A stretch of DNA of 64,000 nt from Bactericera cockerelli (Eukaryota > Arthropoda > Insecta > Hemiptera > Triozidae): the NCBI GenBank assembly GCA_024516035.1, contig CM044958.1, positions 30,054,355 through 30,118,354 of the forward strand, given 5' to 3'. The notes beneath the pieces were generated by a model. The model made no database searches. It had not been told where the DNA came from and was given only the letters and a program-made list of their open reading frames with translations. The position numbers and the translations under genes were made by a program. This document shows, in pieces, positions 1 to 12,354 of the stretch (the first letter of the stretch is position 1; every line of letters begins with the position of its first letter).

Positions 1-1692
1 TACAGGAGTTACAGGCAGTATTTTCCGCACAATAAAGCCTTAACAACCTGTTACCTCAGTAAACAGGTGCTGTTAACCACACGTTAAAGAAACTAGGAAA
101 CCCCCCACACCTCTAGAAAATGTACTAAATCTTTGTACAAGTGTACTCAGCGTGGAACATTACGTCACAAAAGTGCTGAACGTGAAATATTTCAGTACAA
201 ATGTACCGAATGTGGAACCACTCTAGTATTACCAGCTACAATTTACTTGGCGATACCAATCCAAGTATCCAGAGCCCCTACTCTTTATCCCAGCAGTACC
301 AATGTAACGAGGTCACCTGAAGATAAAATTCTAGTAGGATATTTCGACAACAGGTGTCGCTGCTGTCCTTAAGGTATCCATGACTGTTTTTCTCTAAATA
401 TTCTGATGGTTTTTTTTTTTTACATTTATCACCTATTTATTTATCTTATCGAGGAATTATTGGATATCTACTTATATAGCAAAAACATATTAAAACTGTA
501 CCTACTAAGTCATGGCCTACAAATGTGACAGTTAGATACAGCTGACTTTTTGGTTTTCGGATATATTTTTAGTTTATTTTTTCTCACAGATTCAAATTTG
601 AACTTTTTCTTACCTCTCAGAAATTTGGATTAAAACACTGAAATTAATACTTAAAATAGTTTTGTGAGAAATTTTTTAGTTAGTTAAATCATGCTGCTTG
701 TTAGGTAATACTGTATTTACATACTGAATTTCTCTCACACTGAGCTACTGTACCTACTCGTTTTTTCAACACCTTAACTAATAAATACTAGATCTACTGA
801 AAATCCAATATCACATACATTTGTGTTTCAAGTAACAACAACCAGAGGAACCAAAGATAGGGGTGCAAAATAACTCGAAACGTTTTGTGTAAATATACAT
901 ATAGGCCGGAACTTGGCCTGGCGCACTACCATGTTCCTAGATTACTGCATTAGGTCATCTCAGGAGGAAGATAGTTAAGTAAAGTTTTGACTGATGTGAT
1001 GGATGTTAATTAATAATTTGAATGTGAGAAAAATAATGTTTTCATTTTAAAGTAAATCAAAGTAAATTAGTAGTCACTGTGGCAGAGCGAGTTAGCGCGC
1101 TAGGCATTGCACACATGGTGACCTGGGTTCGATTCCCAGCGGGGGGGGGGGATTTTTTCTGCTCTGTACTTGGATGTTCGGGGTCCACTCATACCTCGTG
1201 AGGAAAAATGAGTAGCTACTTGTATGAGTAACGACCAGTGGCGGCATTACCAGAGTAAAAAGAAATTAATGTAATAGAATAATTCGAAATGTAAAGGAGG
1301 CTCTTAGTAATGCTGCGCTACCCACAAAAATTGTGAAGAGGCCTTGTGCTTCACCACAAAGAAAATCATACATTAAAGTAAATCATGCTGATTGCATACT
1401 CGATAAATAAGATATCAGGAACTTATATAAAAAAAAATCTTTTCAAAATATGAATTGTGCATTGTACAAGTTTAGTGTAGCTAGGTAAGATATTTTTTTT
1501 TCTTTTTTTTTTCAAAGAGGTATTCATTGTTATGATTGATTAAAAGTAAAAATATAAAAGTAGAATAATCATAATCATTCAAATGGCTTTGCAACCAGTG
1601 AACCTAGTTTGTTGTTTGAAATGAATAGCTTAGTATTTAAGTAATTATTTACTAAAGCTACAAAAAGCGAGAGGTCATAAAAAATTACTTAC
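1..1692. other. intronic/unassigned sequence left of WDR92 exon 2
   Basis: AT-rich sequence that should be intron 2 of WDR92. It holds one tRNA-headed SINE (1060-1372) and otherwise no exon I can support. A 79-codon open frame at 133-372 has no recognisable motif and no splice or codon support. Confidence 0.5.
1060..1372 (+). repeat. tRNA-headed SINE (family A) with target-site duplication
   Basis: The head resembles a tRNA gene, with an A-box-like region after 'cactgtggcagagcg' and a B box GGTTCGATTCC followed by a G-run. The 13-bp direct repeat TTAAAGTAAATCA occurs at 1047-1059 and 1373-1385, which fits target-primed insertion. The best related copies are at 20370-20737 (plus) and 38030-38310 (minus). 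It is a SINE and not a tRNA gene, because no acceptor stem closes and the same body recurs. Confidence 0.8.
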
Positions 1693-4463
1693 CATAGTTG
1701 AAGTTTTCCATCGAAATCTCCCGTGGCCAAGTATCTCTCACTCAGGGCTGAAGCATGGAATGATCCACACTTGAATGCATTTGGTTTCTCAATCTGTAAT
1801 ATTTTCAACAAAACAAAAATGAAAATTGAATATTTTTTTTATAGAACTGTAGGTAGTTAAAGAGGTTTCCAAAGAGAGATAGGAAGAGTTGGAAGGGCAG
1901 ATACAGTGAGGTGAGAGGGAATGGTGCTCAAGTGTTTACACTTTCTGTCACTGAGTTAAGACTTGAGGAAAATGGTGATCCATTAAGAAAAAAATAAATT
2001 AACTAGAAATTATATAAGTAAATCGAAGGTAATAATGTTTTACATATATATAAATATCTCTTTAGAAGGATAACTTGAAAATTTAAAAGTAAAAGACATC
2101 AAAAGAGGACTGGAAGATCAATAGAAATAAGTGAGGTGAGAGGGAATGGTGCTCAAGTGTTTACACTTTCTGTCACTGAGTTAAGACTTGAGGAAAATGG
2201 TGATCCATTAAGAAAAAAATAAATTAAGTAAATCGAAGGTAATAATGTTTTACATATATATAAATATCTCTTTAGAAGGATAACTTGAAAATTTAAAAGT
2301 AAAAGACATCAAAAGAGGACTGGAAGATCAATAGAAATAAGATAAATGGAAGCTCAAGTTTTCTTTTTTTAACTATTGAGTATTATTATTATTCTTTTAA
2401 GAGAAAAGTCTAACAAGTTCAGCAAGGTACAACACTCCAATTCTATTGTTTTTCCTGACCTAACCAATGCTGGATAATTATATGGATACCTGGTTGAGGA
2501 GTTTCTAGCAAATACATAGATGGTAAAACATTCATCTCACATTATCTCTGATATTAACAGGAAAGAAATAGGCAATGATGGAGGAACAAGCAATTTTTGC
2601 AAAAAAAATCTATAGGGAGGTAGAAAACCTTTGTTGTTCTTTTTTTTAAACTATTTAAAGTACCTAAATTTACAGTGTAAAATACATTTTTATCAATTAT
2701 TTCACTAATTGATTTTATTTAATCAATGCTTAATTTTAGCCAATTGTTAATCTCTAACAGGTAATACCAAAAACAAATCTTTCCACTTTAATTTGAAATT
2801 ATCTTAACACTTACTTTGAATTTAGTAATGTAGATTTAATTCTGATTTGTGTTATTATTTGTAACATTATCTTGTTTGTTATGTTTGACTCTTTCCATAA
2901 ATGTAAACACCTTTGAGCATCATTAACATTACCAAAAAGAATTATTCATGCCATTGTTAAACACAACATCAGCACTAATCAGTTGATAAATGATTTACCA
3001 CCCTGTTTAATGTGATTGATAAAAGAACCCTCATTTTTGCTGTAGCCAGCTTGGCTACAGCTGGAAGGGTGAGTGAGGGTCTCCTTAAAAGAACCCTTAA
3101 CACAGACCAGTTGTTCCAAGGGAAGGACCAATGTTTGCATGGAATAGTCTGTTTGGATCACTGGAGGGACAAGTCCTTGATATAGTAGTACCATAATTGC
3201 ACACACTGTAGTTGGTTTTGCCTGGCTAAGCAGGTAGAGAACTTTAACGTTTTGTTGTTATTAAAACAGTGTAGTGATTGCCAGTGTTAATTTTCCTTTG
3301 ATGGGACTTTACCAGCATGTTCTAGGACTCACAGTACGTACATTGCTTTCAATTACATGGTCATGGTTCTCATGGAATGGCCTTCCATCTTCACATAACC
3401 AGGCTTCCAACATGACAGCAGTATCCATAAATGCTGACATCTTGGGCCTGGTATTTGTATTATAGATATTTTTCCTCAATCCTGTCCACAGGCCTGAAGC
3501 TCATTCTGTGTTGAAAAAAAAAAATCATGGTCACATCATGATGGAGATTTTGTCCATGATTCACTGGACAAACAATCTAGCACCCAGCAACTCAAATTGA
3601 CCTCACCCAGAAAAATCCATGTACTTACTATTTTTTTTTTTTTTTTTTTTTAACAAGAATTGTGCTTTATTTGTATATAATTTCATAACAATAACAATAA
3701 CATAATAAATAACAAAGTACTTAAAATTAATAGAATAAAATAATATAAGTATGCACTATACTATCACACTAAGGTACCTGGAGAACCAGGCACCTTGTTG
3801 GAAGATGTGTTACTACAGTGATTAGATAAAAACTGGTGTACATTCAACTAGCCATTTCAACTGGTTAGACATACAGCTTTCATAACTCTTAAATGACTGC
3901 TGGCTAGTCTTCATAAGTTTTGCTGGTTTGCTCCTTGTTCAACATAACACAGTCAGACAGGCTGGTGCCTTAACACGTGTGAGAACTACAATTATGTAGA
4001 TTTTCACAAGTACCTACCCCACTTTATCCCACATTAACATGAATGGATCCACTCTTTCTGTTACTTGGCTAGTAGTGGTAGTACACAGGGCAGCCACCCT
4101 AGATCGGTTCCGGGCCTGAGCATACTAATAAACAAAAACAAACTATGTTCCTCTCTTGTCTGAACTTATACTTTATGCCTACGGACTGCTCCTCTCTGAT
4201 AGTTCTTGTTTCTCTGCTAGGGGGCATCACAGTCAATTCCTCTCCTTCATCATAGATAGAAAACGACTTACAGTTTTCACAAGTTCTGGTTGTGCATCCG
4301 TGATCTCATAGATGTGAATAGATCCAGTTCCTCTAGGTTTCATGCCAATCACCACAAATTTAGCAGAGCATGGCACCCACTTGCAGTCAAACAACTGAAA
4401 GTCCAAACTCTTCTCAGCAAGGCAGATGATTTGAGGCTTGTCAAGTTTGTACTGGGACCCCAT
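1693..4463 (-). CDS. WDR92: WDR92 / DNAAF10 WD40-repeat protein, 5' two exons only
   Basis: Two exons read on the minus strand: 4463-4272 (start ATG, 64 codons, ending ELVKT before GTAAGT) and 1793-1693 (after TTACAG, ending in phase 2 before GTAAGT). The protein begins MGSQYKLDKPQIICLAEKSL and continues DCKWVPCSAKFVVIGMKPRG, then IEKPNAFKCGSFHASALSER and YLATGDFDGKLQLW. This matches the N-terminus of WDR92 (Monad), a seven-blade WD40 protein that works with the R2TP-like chaperone complex in cytoplasmic preassembly of axonemal dyneins. The remaining blades are not found between 1 and 1690 and should lie off the left edge. The intron (1794-4271) holds a tandem duplication and a poly(T)-ended retroposed segment. 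The family assignment is strong; the exact transcription start was not determined. Confidence 0.9.
1909..2340. repeat. two-copy tandem duplication in WDR92 intron 1
   Basis: The segment starting gtgaggtgagagggaatggt at about 1909 is repeated almost unchanged from about 2131. The offset is 225 bp in the first half and 210 bp in the second, because copy 2 lacks about 15 bp ('aactagaaattatat') near 2010. Near-identity indicates a recent local duplication. Confidence 0.9.
3631..4240 (-). mobile_element. retroposed 3' end with genomic poly(A) (poly-T on plus strand)
   Basis: A run of T at about 3631-3652 is followed by sequence whose reverse complement carries AATAAA about 12-20 nt upstream of the A-tract. 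This is the layout of a reverse-transcribed polyadenylated RNA on the minus strand. The right limit is uncertain and I did not find a target-site duplication. No source gene is recognised; it could be the 3' end of a LINE or a processed mRNA copy. Confidence 0.45.
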
Positions 4464-6564
4464 TGTCTGTTATAAAAAATACACACAAAAAACTTTATCA
4501 AAAATAAAGAACTAACCGAACTACGAACCGCGAAGTAAAACGAACTTGGAGAAATATAAAGTAGAAACAATAAAAATTTAAAGAAACCTAGAAAACTGAA
4601 AGTTAGAAGTTCTAAAAGAGTCAAAATAACAAGTTATAGTTTCCATGGATATTCCCTTATCACTAGTTTTAAATGGATTTTTTTCTTTCTGAAAAGCTCT
4701 GATTCAATAATGAGTTTTCAGAGAGAAACACACTGTCTTTCCTTGTTGAAAAACTAGAATCTGTGATAAAGTATGATAGAACTGATAAATAAAGAAGTTT
4801 TTGCTGTAATTTTAATCCATTCCTAGGAAAATTGGAAATGATCAGGCAGCCGTTATCAATTTTTAAACTTTCGCCGCCGATTTTATTAATTTCATTTCAA
4901 ATATTTCGCGCCTTCTCAGGAGGTGTCTCTGAAAGATCCGTTTACATCTTCCAAGTTTTGCTTAAATTCTACATGTACGCAAATGTAACTTGATATCAAA
5001 GGCAAGAACTTCAATACCTAATCCACCGAGTTTAAGTAGTTTACTACACAAGTACACAGGTAGGTTCTAGCCGTTTTCTTGTACTGAATCTCGTGAACAA
5101 ATTTGAAACCGGCCTTACTACAACGGGATACATGGCCATGTCCAGATACTTGCACGTCATGGAGCTCTGTGTTTGGTGGAAAGTTCATGCCCGCTTTGAA
5201 CTAATATCCAGCATGATTATTCGATCCAGCCATATATAATTCCCCCTAATAGCATGATGTTAATAAATGTATGAGATGACATAATAATTGTTGAGCGAAC
5301 ATCATTTTTATTAGCTCAGTGTTAAAATACTTTCTGTCATGCGGAAGGGCCAGGTTCGATCCCGAGAGATAACAAAGAAATGTAATAAAAGTTACCCTCC
5401 CGTGGAAGTGATACCCTCCCGTGCGCTCGTGTATTGTGTCACTTCTTGCCCATCAGAGGAGGCAAATTATAGGATGGGCAAGTTACAGCACAGACCACAT
5501 GCGTCTACAGTAGCACCTGTTTCATGGCTACGAAAAAAAGGCTGTGAAACACTCATCTATCAAAAGAGAGACAAGAAAAAAAGCAAAAAAAAAAAAAAAA
5601 AACTTGATCTATTCTGACTTCACAGAGAACCATCTGGATACAAGTACAGTGTTACGCTCTACCTACATGCTTGCGTTGACTATGGAAAAACTTCATTTTT
5701 GTACACCACTGCCATTAACTATCACGGGGTGTACATTATACTAGAGAAACTGTTAGATTTGTCAGTCAATTGGATTGTAAAACCACACACACCATCGCGA
5801 TATAAATAGAGCTGTGAAACATCATTAAAATTATAATGATAAGTTTCGAAAAATAAAACAAATTTAAGATTTATTAATTACAATTCAGACAATCAGACAA
5901 AGATGTGCTCAGATCAAAATGTATGATGGAGGGAAACTATATTACACTATTTACATAAGTACAAATACAATTTATTATACATGAATACTTTTTACAAATT
6001 TCAAAAGGTACCTCTTTGATATGAAATAAAAGTTATTAATTAATTTATCTAAACTATTAAATTTCTAAACTGTACTATTAATACTAAATTGTACTGATGA
6101 GAAGGTCACTTAATACAAACAAATTGAAAATAAATTACTGACCACCAATTTTCATACCACCCTTTCATTTTGCTTTTATCATTTTCAGTAAAATTTCAAG
6201 AAATAAAACAGAAAAATCTGTGATTGTTTCGTATTCGTACACGATTAACATTTAACAATAATCATATGTTCGCTTTACAACTTTTTGTTCAGAACTAAAA
6301 TAAAACAGGGATCACAAAACTCATGACTCAAAGCCTGCTGCTCTAACCGCTTGGCTAATAAGGTTGTTGAAGTAGTATGGCCGTTAGTGAATACAAGGTA
6401 CTTTTCTCTATTTTTGTGTATTCTTGCTTTTGTCTTAAATTGTGTACTCGTCATGGTATGTCTTGGAGGGGTCATACCGATCCCAACATGAGGCAGGTAA
6501 AATATTGTTTTTTTTCTTCACATTTTCCTTCCGTTATATTTACTCATAGGGACTTTACATGAAT
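4464..6564. other. intergenic, WDR92 5' flank to FAM50 3' flank
   Basis: About 2.1 kb between the WDR92 start and the FAM50 stop, both genes on the minus strand. The part next to 4463 should contain the WDR92 5' UTR and promoter. A SINE-like stretch with 'ggttcgatcccgag' lies near 5350, and an A-rich run at about 5577-5600. No coding exon is supported. Confidence 0.55.
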
Positions 6565-9500
6565 CTATTTCTGTTTCTTCTTGCTCTTATCCTTGATTGT
6601 GTACTTGTCATACGTCTTGGTGGGGTCATACGGCTCCCAGCGAGATGCGGGGAAGATATGCTTGTTCCTCTCGTACCAAGAGCGCAGCACAACCTTGCCT
6701 GCGTGCGACTCGTCTTTCTCCACGCTGGCGTCGGCTACCATACGAATGTCCTCGTGAACGTCGAACGAGAAGAGCGGCCCGCTTTTGCCGCGCGCCTGAA
6801 ATTTAAACAGGAAGATTCCTTTAGTAGGGCAAGGATTGGGTGGATGAGGTCGCCATGTGCAATAAGCCCAACATTTAGTTATTTGTTAATCTGACATCTA
6901 GCAGATTAACTAAATGTATTAATATGAATGTATTCTTGCTACTAAAGAGTTATATAATATTCAAGTAACATTTTTTTTTTTTTGTAATTAAATTTTATAT
7001 TGGCCAGGCGGCACTAATAAACAATATTTGTATGTAGTCAAAATATGCACAAGGCAAATTGAAACATTTGATAATATAAGGTGTATAAGTAAGTGCTTTA
7101 TTGAACAAAGCCAAAATAAATTAGAATTTTTTCACAATACATGTAGGTATTACTTTGAAAGGACAAATTTTTTGTTATGAAATATAAAAAGAACAATTAA
7201 CAAAATAAGACTATAGAAATATTACCTTAGTTACGATGAAGTCATAAAACGTGTAGTGGTGTGGCAGAATAAGGTCCTCCTTGACATACATGAGTTGGTC
7301 TGCCATCACAGTCTTGAGTTCACTAAATTCCTTCCTCAACATCTCTAGGCATTTCTGCAGGAAGTGATACACCGAGTGACCTGGGATAGCAATAATACAT
7401 AACATAGGTCATTTAAATAATCTGAATGATAAAATTCATTCTAATTTATAAAGACGAAATAATTCTATGCTGTGTCTTGCACTTTATAAATATATAAAAT
7501 GGGTTTAATTGGAAAAAATAATAAAGTACATAATTATTAAATATCTTATTCCTCATTCTAGTTGAATAAATTAAACCTATACCAACTAAACACCCTAATT
7601 GGAAGAAAAACTTGACAGAGTTATTTGCACTGGGCAAGCGCCAGTACAACTACTTTCCACAATCCTTTGACGTAGAACTTCCTCAACAAAATATAGAAAA
7701 AAACCAAGAGGATTAATGAAAAATACAGGATACTTGCATCAATTTCAAACTTTTTTATCTGTACATGTACATAACCCTACATTAGTTGATGTTTCTCACC
7801 TTTTTTCATCCTCAAAATCTTTCTATGTCCGGATCCATCCCAGTAACTGAATGTGATATCAATTTCTTCTTCCTTGAGTTGATTCTGTTTAGCGGCCCAT
7901 TCCTGTCTCAGCTCTTCTCGTAGCTGGTTCTCCTGCTCTTCTCTTTCTCGATCTGTAGGAGAATTATTATTTTAAATTATTGAGTTTTGGTTTAGCATTT
8001 GTTAAAATAAATTTAAACGAACACTATACTTGATTTTTTAGTAGTAATTTCGACATATCCATATCATTAAGACAGGATATGATGAGTTATTACTATACTA
8101 GGTCAAAATCCAATTTATTATATGATAATAAACAAATAAATAAATAAAGATAGTACATGGTAGAGAGGTTTTGTACATTGACAAAACAAATTGAAATTTG
8201 ATGATCAAAGAGAGATACAGATCTTCAAGTTGTGGAAGGACTGTTGGGATGTACAGATCAAATACCATTTCATGTCAATTGATTAGCATATAAAACCTTG
8301 CATAGGTACTTAGGGACTATAAAAATACAAAACAATCACCCCAAGAACTATTTTTTAATAATTTTGAAAGTGACATTTCTCCCAAATTAAACATTTCTAT
8401 ATATTTATTATTATATTGATTTAAACTAGTAAAATACCTGGAAGAAAACTAGTATCAACATCTGGATTTTTCCTGATCTTCTTGATGGGTACAAAGCTTT
8501 CTTCTTCTGAGTCCTGGCCATCATTTGAGCTGTTGTCTTCTTGCTTCACTTTGACAGTTGGCAGAGATTTGGCTGATTCAGTTTGGTCACAGTCTTCATC
8601 TTCCTCCTCCTCATCTTGGTCCAAGGAAAATGACAATGTTTGGATCTATAGAAAAACTCAAAGAGAAAGGAATACAATATTAAAGTTTCACTTATAAATA
8701 CAGATGGAGACTACAGTGCATTGGTAGTCAAAGTCAAGTGCTTAAGATGCTACAATGATGATCATACCATTATTATTATGATGTGCATTGTTTTTTCATT
8801 TTATAATAAAGTTACAACTCTAATAGTGAATATTTTGTAAAAAGAAAATTGGTTGACCATAATTATACTGGGGTCCACAGATTCATGATTTTAATTTTTT
8901 TCAAGCATGAGGTAAAGAAGTCTGAAGCAATACCTGTTAATCAGTAGTGTGGAGAATCCTGAGTAAATCAAAACAAGTGTACCAATGTTACTTAATTTAT
9001 TTGTGAATAAGAAATTAGACCCTAAAAATGGTACCTACCAATAAGAACTGTTGCATAGAAGAGACTCAAGTCACATATTCCGGTAACATACTACTATTAT
9101 AATGAAATAAAATTCATAGCAATTCTCACCTGCTGTTTCTGTCTATTTTTCTCTGCTTGCTTTGCTTCCAGCTGCCTCTGTCTTTCTCTTTCCTTTTCCA
9201 ATTGTTTCTGTGCTAGTTTCATTTCTCTCTCTTTGACAATGTTCTCTTGTTTTGCTTTCATTTCGTCCAAGGTAACCAAACCAATTGTTGAGCTCTGTGG
9301 GGATGTGAGGAACATGGGTGAAAGAGATTGCCATAGGTAATAACCCTGCCCTTTAGTTAGGATATATGTTTTCAAATATTTTCTATTCTTTTTAATTTTT
9401 ATTGTATATATTGTTTTTTCATTTTTTCACTGTTAAAATTATTATTTGTATGTACATAATGTCCTGTTGTATCTAATAAAGAGTTGTATAATAATAATAA

Positions 9501-10126
9501 TAATATGAATTAGTGAATTCATACTGAAAAGTGTATGTTGCTTAAAAAAATGATTGTCTTACAGTCATGAAACAGCAGCTACTGTAGATGCTTGTGGTCT
9601 GTTTTGTAGCTTGTCCATTCTATGGAATGCCTCTCCTCTGATGGGTACTGGATCAACAGAAGTGCACCAGAAATTATCCCTTACAAAGAACTGTCACCAA
9701 ATTGAATACAATTATTTTGTTGGCTCTGGGGATCAAACTAGGACCTTCAAAATGGCAAATGTGTATCTCAACACTGAGCTAATTGTGTGATAAATTTAAA
9801 ATACCTATTTGATGAGATTTTAACCCATTTCAGACAGTAAAACTAAATTAATATTTGAAGATATTTGAATCATTTATAGAAATACCTACTCTTCAATTTT
9901 ATCAAGAAATACAAGTATTAGTACATAATTATTTTGCTATACATACCTTGAGCTGTTGTTCAACAGCATCATAATGGGTGGCAAATTTACTTTCAATGTT
10001 TGATATTTTCAAGTCCTCTTCAATTTTCTTCTTCCGGAACTCAATCTCCATTTGAGCTTTTTCTCTTTTCTTCATCAAATGCATGGCTCTGCCAGCCTCA
10101 CTGGCTGCACCTTTGTAATGTGCCAT
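6565..10126 (-). CDS. FAM50: FAM50/XAP5 family nuclear protein, complete
   Basis: Six exons join in frame: 10126-9947, 9294-9130, 8645-8438, 7952-7800, 7380-7226 and 6795-6565, totalling 1092 nt (363 aa). All introns are GT-AG and every phase closes. The protein starts [20 protein letters not shown] and has a charged coiled-coil region of KERE/QKQ type (residues about 20-115). An acidic serine-rich segment [16 protein letters not shown] and a basic PIKKIRKNP cluster follow. The C-terminal XAP5 domain (about 215-355) includes [20 protein letters not shown] and the [12 protein letters not shown] end. Family members are nuclear and associate with the spliceosome; vertebrate FAM50A is about 340 aa, so this is full length. 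An acceptor (CATTTCAG) just upstream of the ATG shows an upstream untranslated exon. Confidence 0.95.
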
Positions 10127-11955
10127 TTTAAATCTGAAATGAAAAGTATTTTTTTATTATTATTTTTAATTTCCCAACAGGAATAGTTCCATTAGACTAT
10201 TTATCAATGAATTGATTAAAGGGAATGGCAATAAAAGCACTGTTGGAAGTTAAGCATTTTCCCATATTAAGCATCAATAATACATAAAATTGATTGATAA
10301 GTGTTACAATTGATCAAAAAGAAAACTGCACAATTTAGATGGGAAATAACCTGAAATGAGAAAATTTCACTTTGTAAATATTTTTTGTATGTATATATTC
10401 TTACTGTAAAAAAAACTTGATAAAATTTGTATAATCAGGCAACTCACTTCAGCCTAAACTAATAATGTTGGTCTGATAATAAAATGACATTATGTACCCT
10501 ACCAATGAGTCATTAATTAATTAATAATGAAGAGTTTCAAAGATTGGAATTGGAATTAGGGTTAGGTGATAGAAAAATTGTCTGTCTGGGGGACTATAAA
10601 CAGGGAGTAGACCAGCATTGGCTTGGTTCTGGGGGCCCTTGTCAATTATTATTAGCTTCCTTGTAAAGACAGTGGTAGAAATGCTGAGTCATTCCTCCGC
10701 TGTCTGGCTATCATTGTTCACAATGATGCCACTCTATGATATTGATGATAGAAAATGCTTTGAGCATTAACATTGCCTTCCACTAAAGAGTGTCATTTTA
10801 TTATTAGTATAAAGATTTGAGCTAGGTGATATTCAAACAAGACTGACTGATATTAAATAAAATGATATACAAACCCTAAAACAATGTTCATAATTCATTA
10901 CTTATTAATGAAGAGTTCAAAGATTGGACAAATTTGTACTTGGTTATATTTAACCAAGTCTAAATGCACTCTAACACTCTAGGAAATTTAGAACTTTAGG
11001 AACTTGATTGACTTCTTAATTCAGCCATAATCATATATAGGTCCCAAACTAACAATTAGGGACAAGCCATGTTCAAATTTGCTTCATGGGAATATCTAGA
11101 ACAATTTCAAGGAATCAGTGAATCACTGTAAACATGTTTGTGTGTAGAGTAGGGACACCCAGTAGGTACAAGTAGCTTGGAGATCCATGTTCATTGCCCA
11201 AAACTGCACCAACAATCCAAACCAAGTAAGTAAACAGTCAAATCTTTCTCCACTGTCCCTGGTCTGTGATCTCACTCCACTATCAAAGAAAAATTACTCT
11301 TTCCCATGGGCATCCCATACAGTCCTGTGCCCTCCAAAGCTACTGTACAATGTTATTAACACAGAACTTACTTTTGGGATCCTCTTTACAGGAATATATC
11401 CTTGGTGTCTGTCTTTCAACTTTTGAATGAGGTGTTCTGCTGTACCTTTGGCTCAAATAATCCAAAGATTTTTTAAATTTTTATGCTGATATTCTAAAAA
11501 GCAGCAGACGTCTGCAGAGATCCTGCTGAAGAAACTGTCACTACTGAAGTAGTTAGTTGAAGTACTATCTACAGACTTCTTTCTTTTTCCCTATATTTGT
11601 ATCAAAACTTGTGAATTAAATGGAATCAGAATAATTAACGTTCATGATTGATAAAAGCAAACCACATCTATACTTTTTTTATATCTATAAAATAATTAGT
11701 AAAAATAAAAGCTAACACCAAAAATTCTTATCAGAATGGGCAGTTTAATTTTTTATGGCAGCCTAAAAGATTATTGGAGGGAGTCAATGAGGTTAAGTGT
11801 TAGGATAGTGATTAGTGTTTACAAAATTTGGAGCAAAAAAGTTAAAAAATAATAATTTCAGGAATTATAGTTTGAGTACATAATATTATTAACCATCAAA
11901 TTGAACATCACTAAAGTCTCTTATTATTCAAAATTGATTAAAATTCTAATTTTAC
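10127..11955 (-). other. inferred FAM50 5'-UTR intron
   Basis: If the 5' UTR exon ends at 11956, this 1.8 kb is its intron, ending at the CATTTCAG acceptor near 10137. It contains an F-family repeat (10560-10800) with the 'ggactataaacagggagtag' motif and nothing coding that I recognise. Confidence 0.45.
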
Positions 11956-12354
11956 CTGCTTAAAGACGTGATTACCCATACTTCAATATGTGAAATAAAA
12001 AATACATTATTAATAATTTTCCTCTTCGTTAGATATATCAAGGCTTCACTTCACACACGAATCAGACATAATCCTCTCACACCTAACCTCCTGAAAGTGA
12101 AAAGCATTGTGGGGCTTTAGTTTGAATTTTTGTATCCATTTTTGATTTGAAATTTTTTCAAATTTTGTCCAGCAATAGAGGCAAGTTATCTGAAGTTTTT
12201 ATCATTTATCGCTAATATTACATTTGAATCTTGTTAAAGAAAGTTCTACTGTAGAAAAGTCAAAGATCTAACTCATTTGTGTTTTATTCTAGTGCTCAAG
12301 TGTTTCTGTAAGTAAATTTCTGTTAAATAGATTGTGAAAGTAAACGTTTTCACC
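11956..12354. promoter_or_regulatory. divergent FAM50 / lin-9 promoter region with FAM50 5' UTR exon
   Basis: FAM50 needs an untranslated first exon because its coding exon 1 is preceded by an acceptor. A good minus-strand donor (AAGCAG then GTAAAA) ends a candidate 5' exon at 11956. lin-9 starts at 12355 on the plus strand, so the two genes share about 300-400 bp of upstream DNA. No TATA box was assigned, and the exact start sites are inferred. Confidence 0.45.

Noticed and set aside
133..372. 79-codon open frame near the left edge with paired cysteines (YKCTQRG, YKCTECG)
   Set aside because: The two CxxC-like pairs lack zinc-finger spacing, there is no splice or codon support, and the frame lies in what should be WDR92 intron.
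1071..1145. Possible tRNA gene with A and B boxes
   Set aside because: The cloverleaf does not close, the sequence continues into a repeated body, and it is flanked by a target-site duplication, so it is a SINE head. The same applies at 20370, 22508, 50312 and 59196.
6275..6806. Overlapping short frames around the FAM50 last exon
   Set aside because: They are other-frame readings of the FAM50 exon and its flank.
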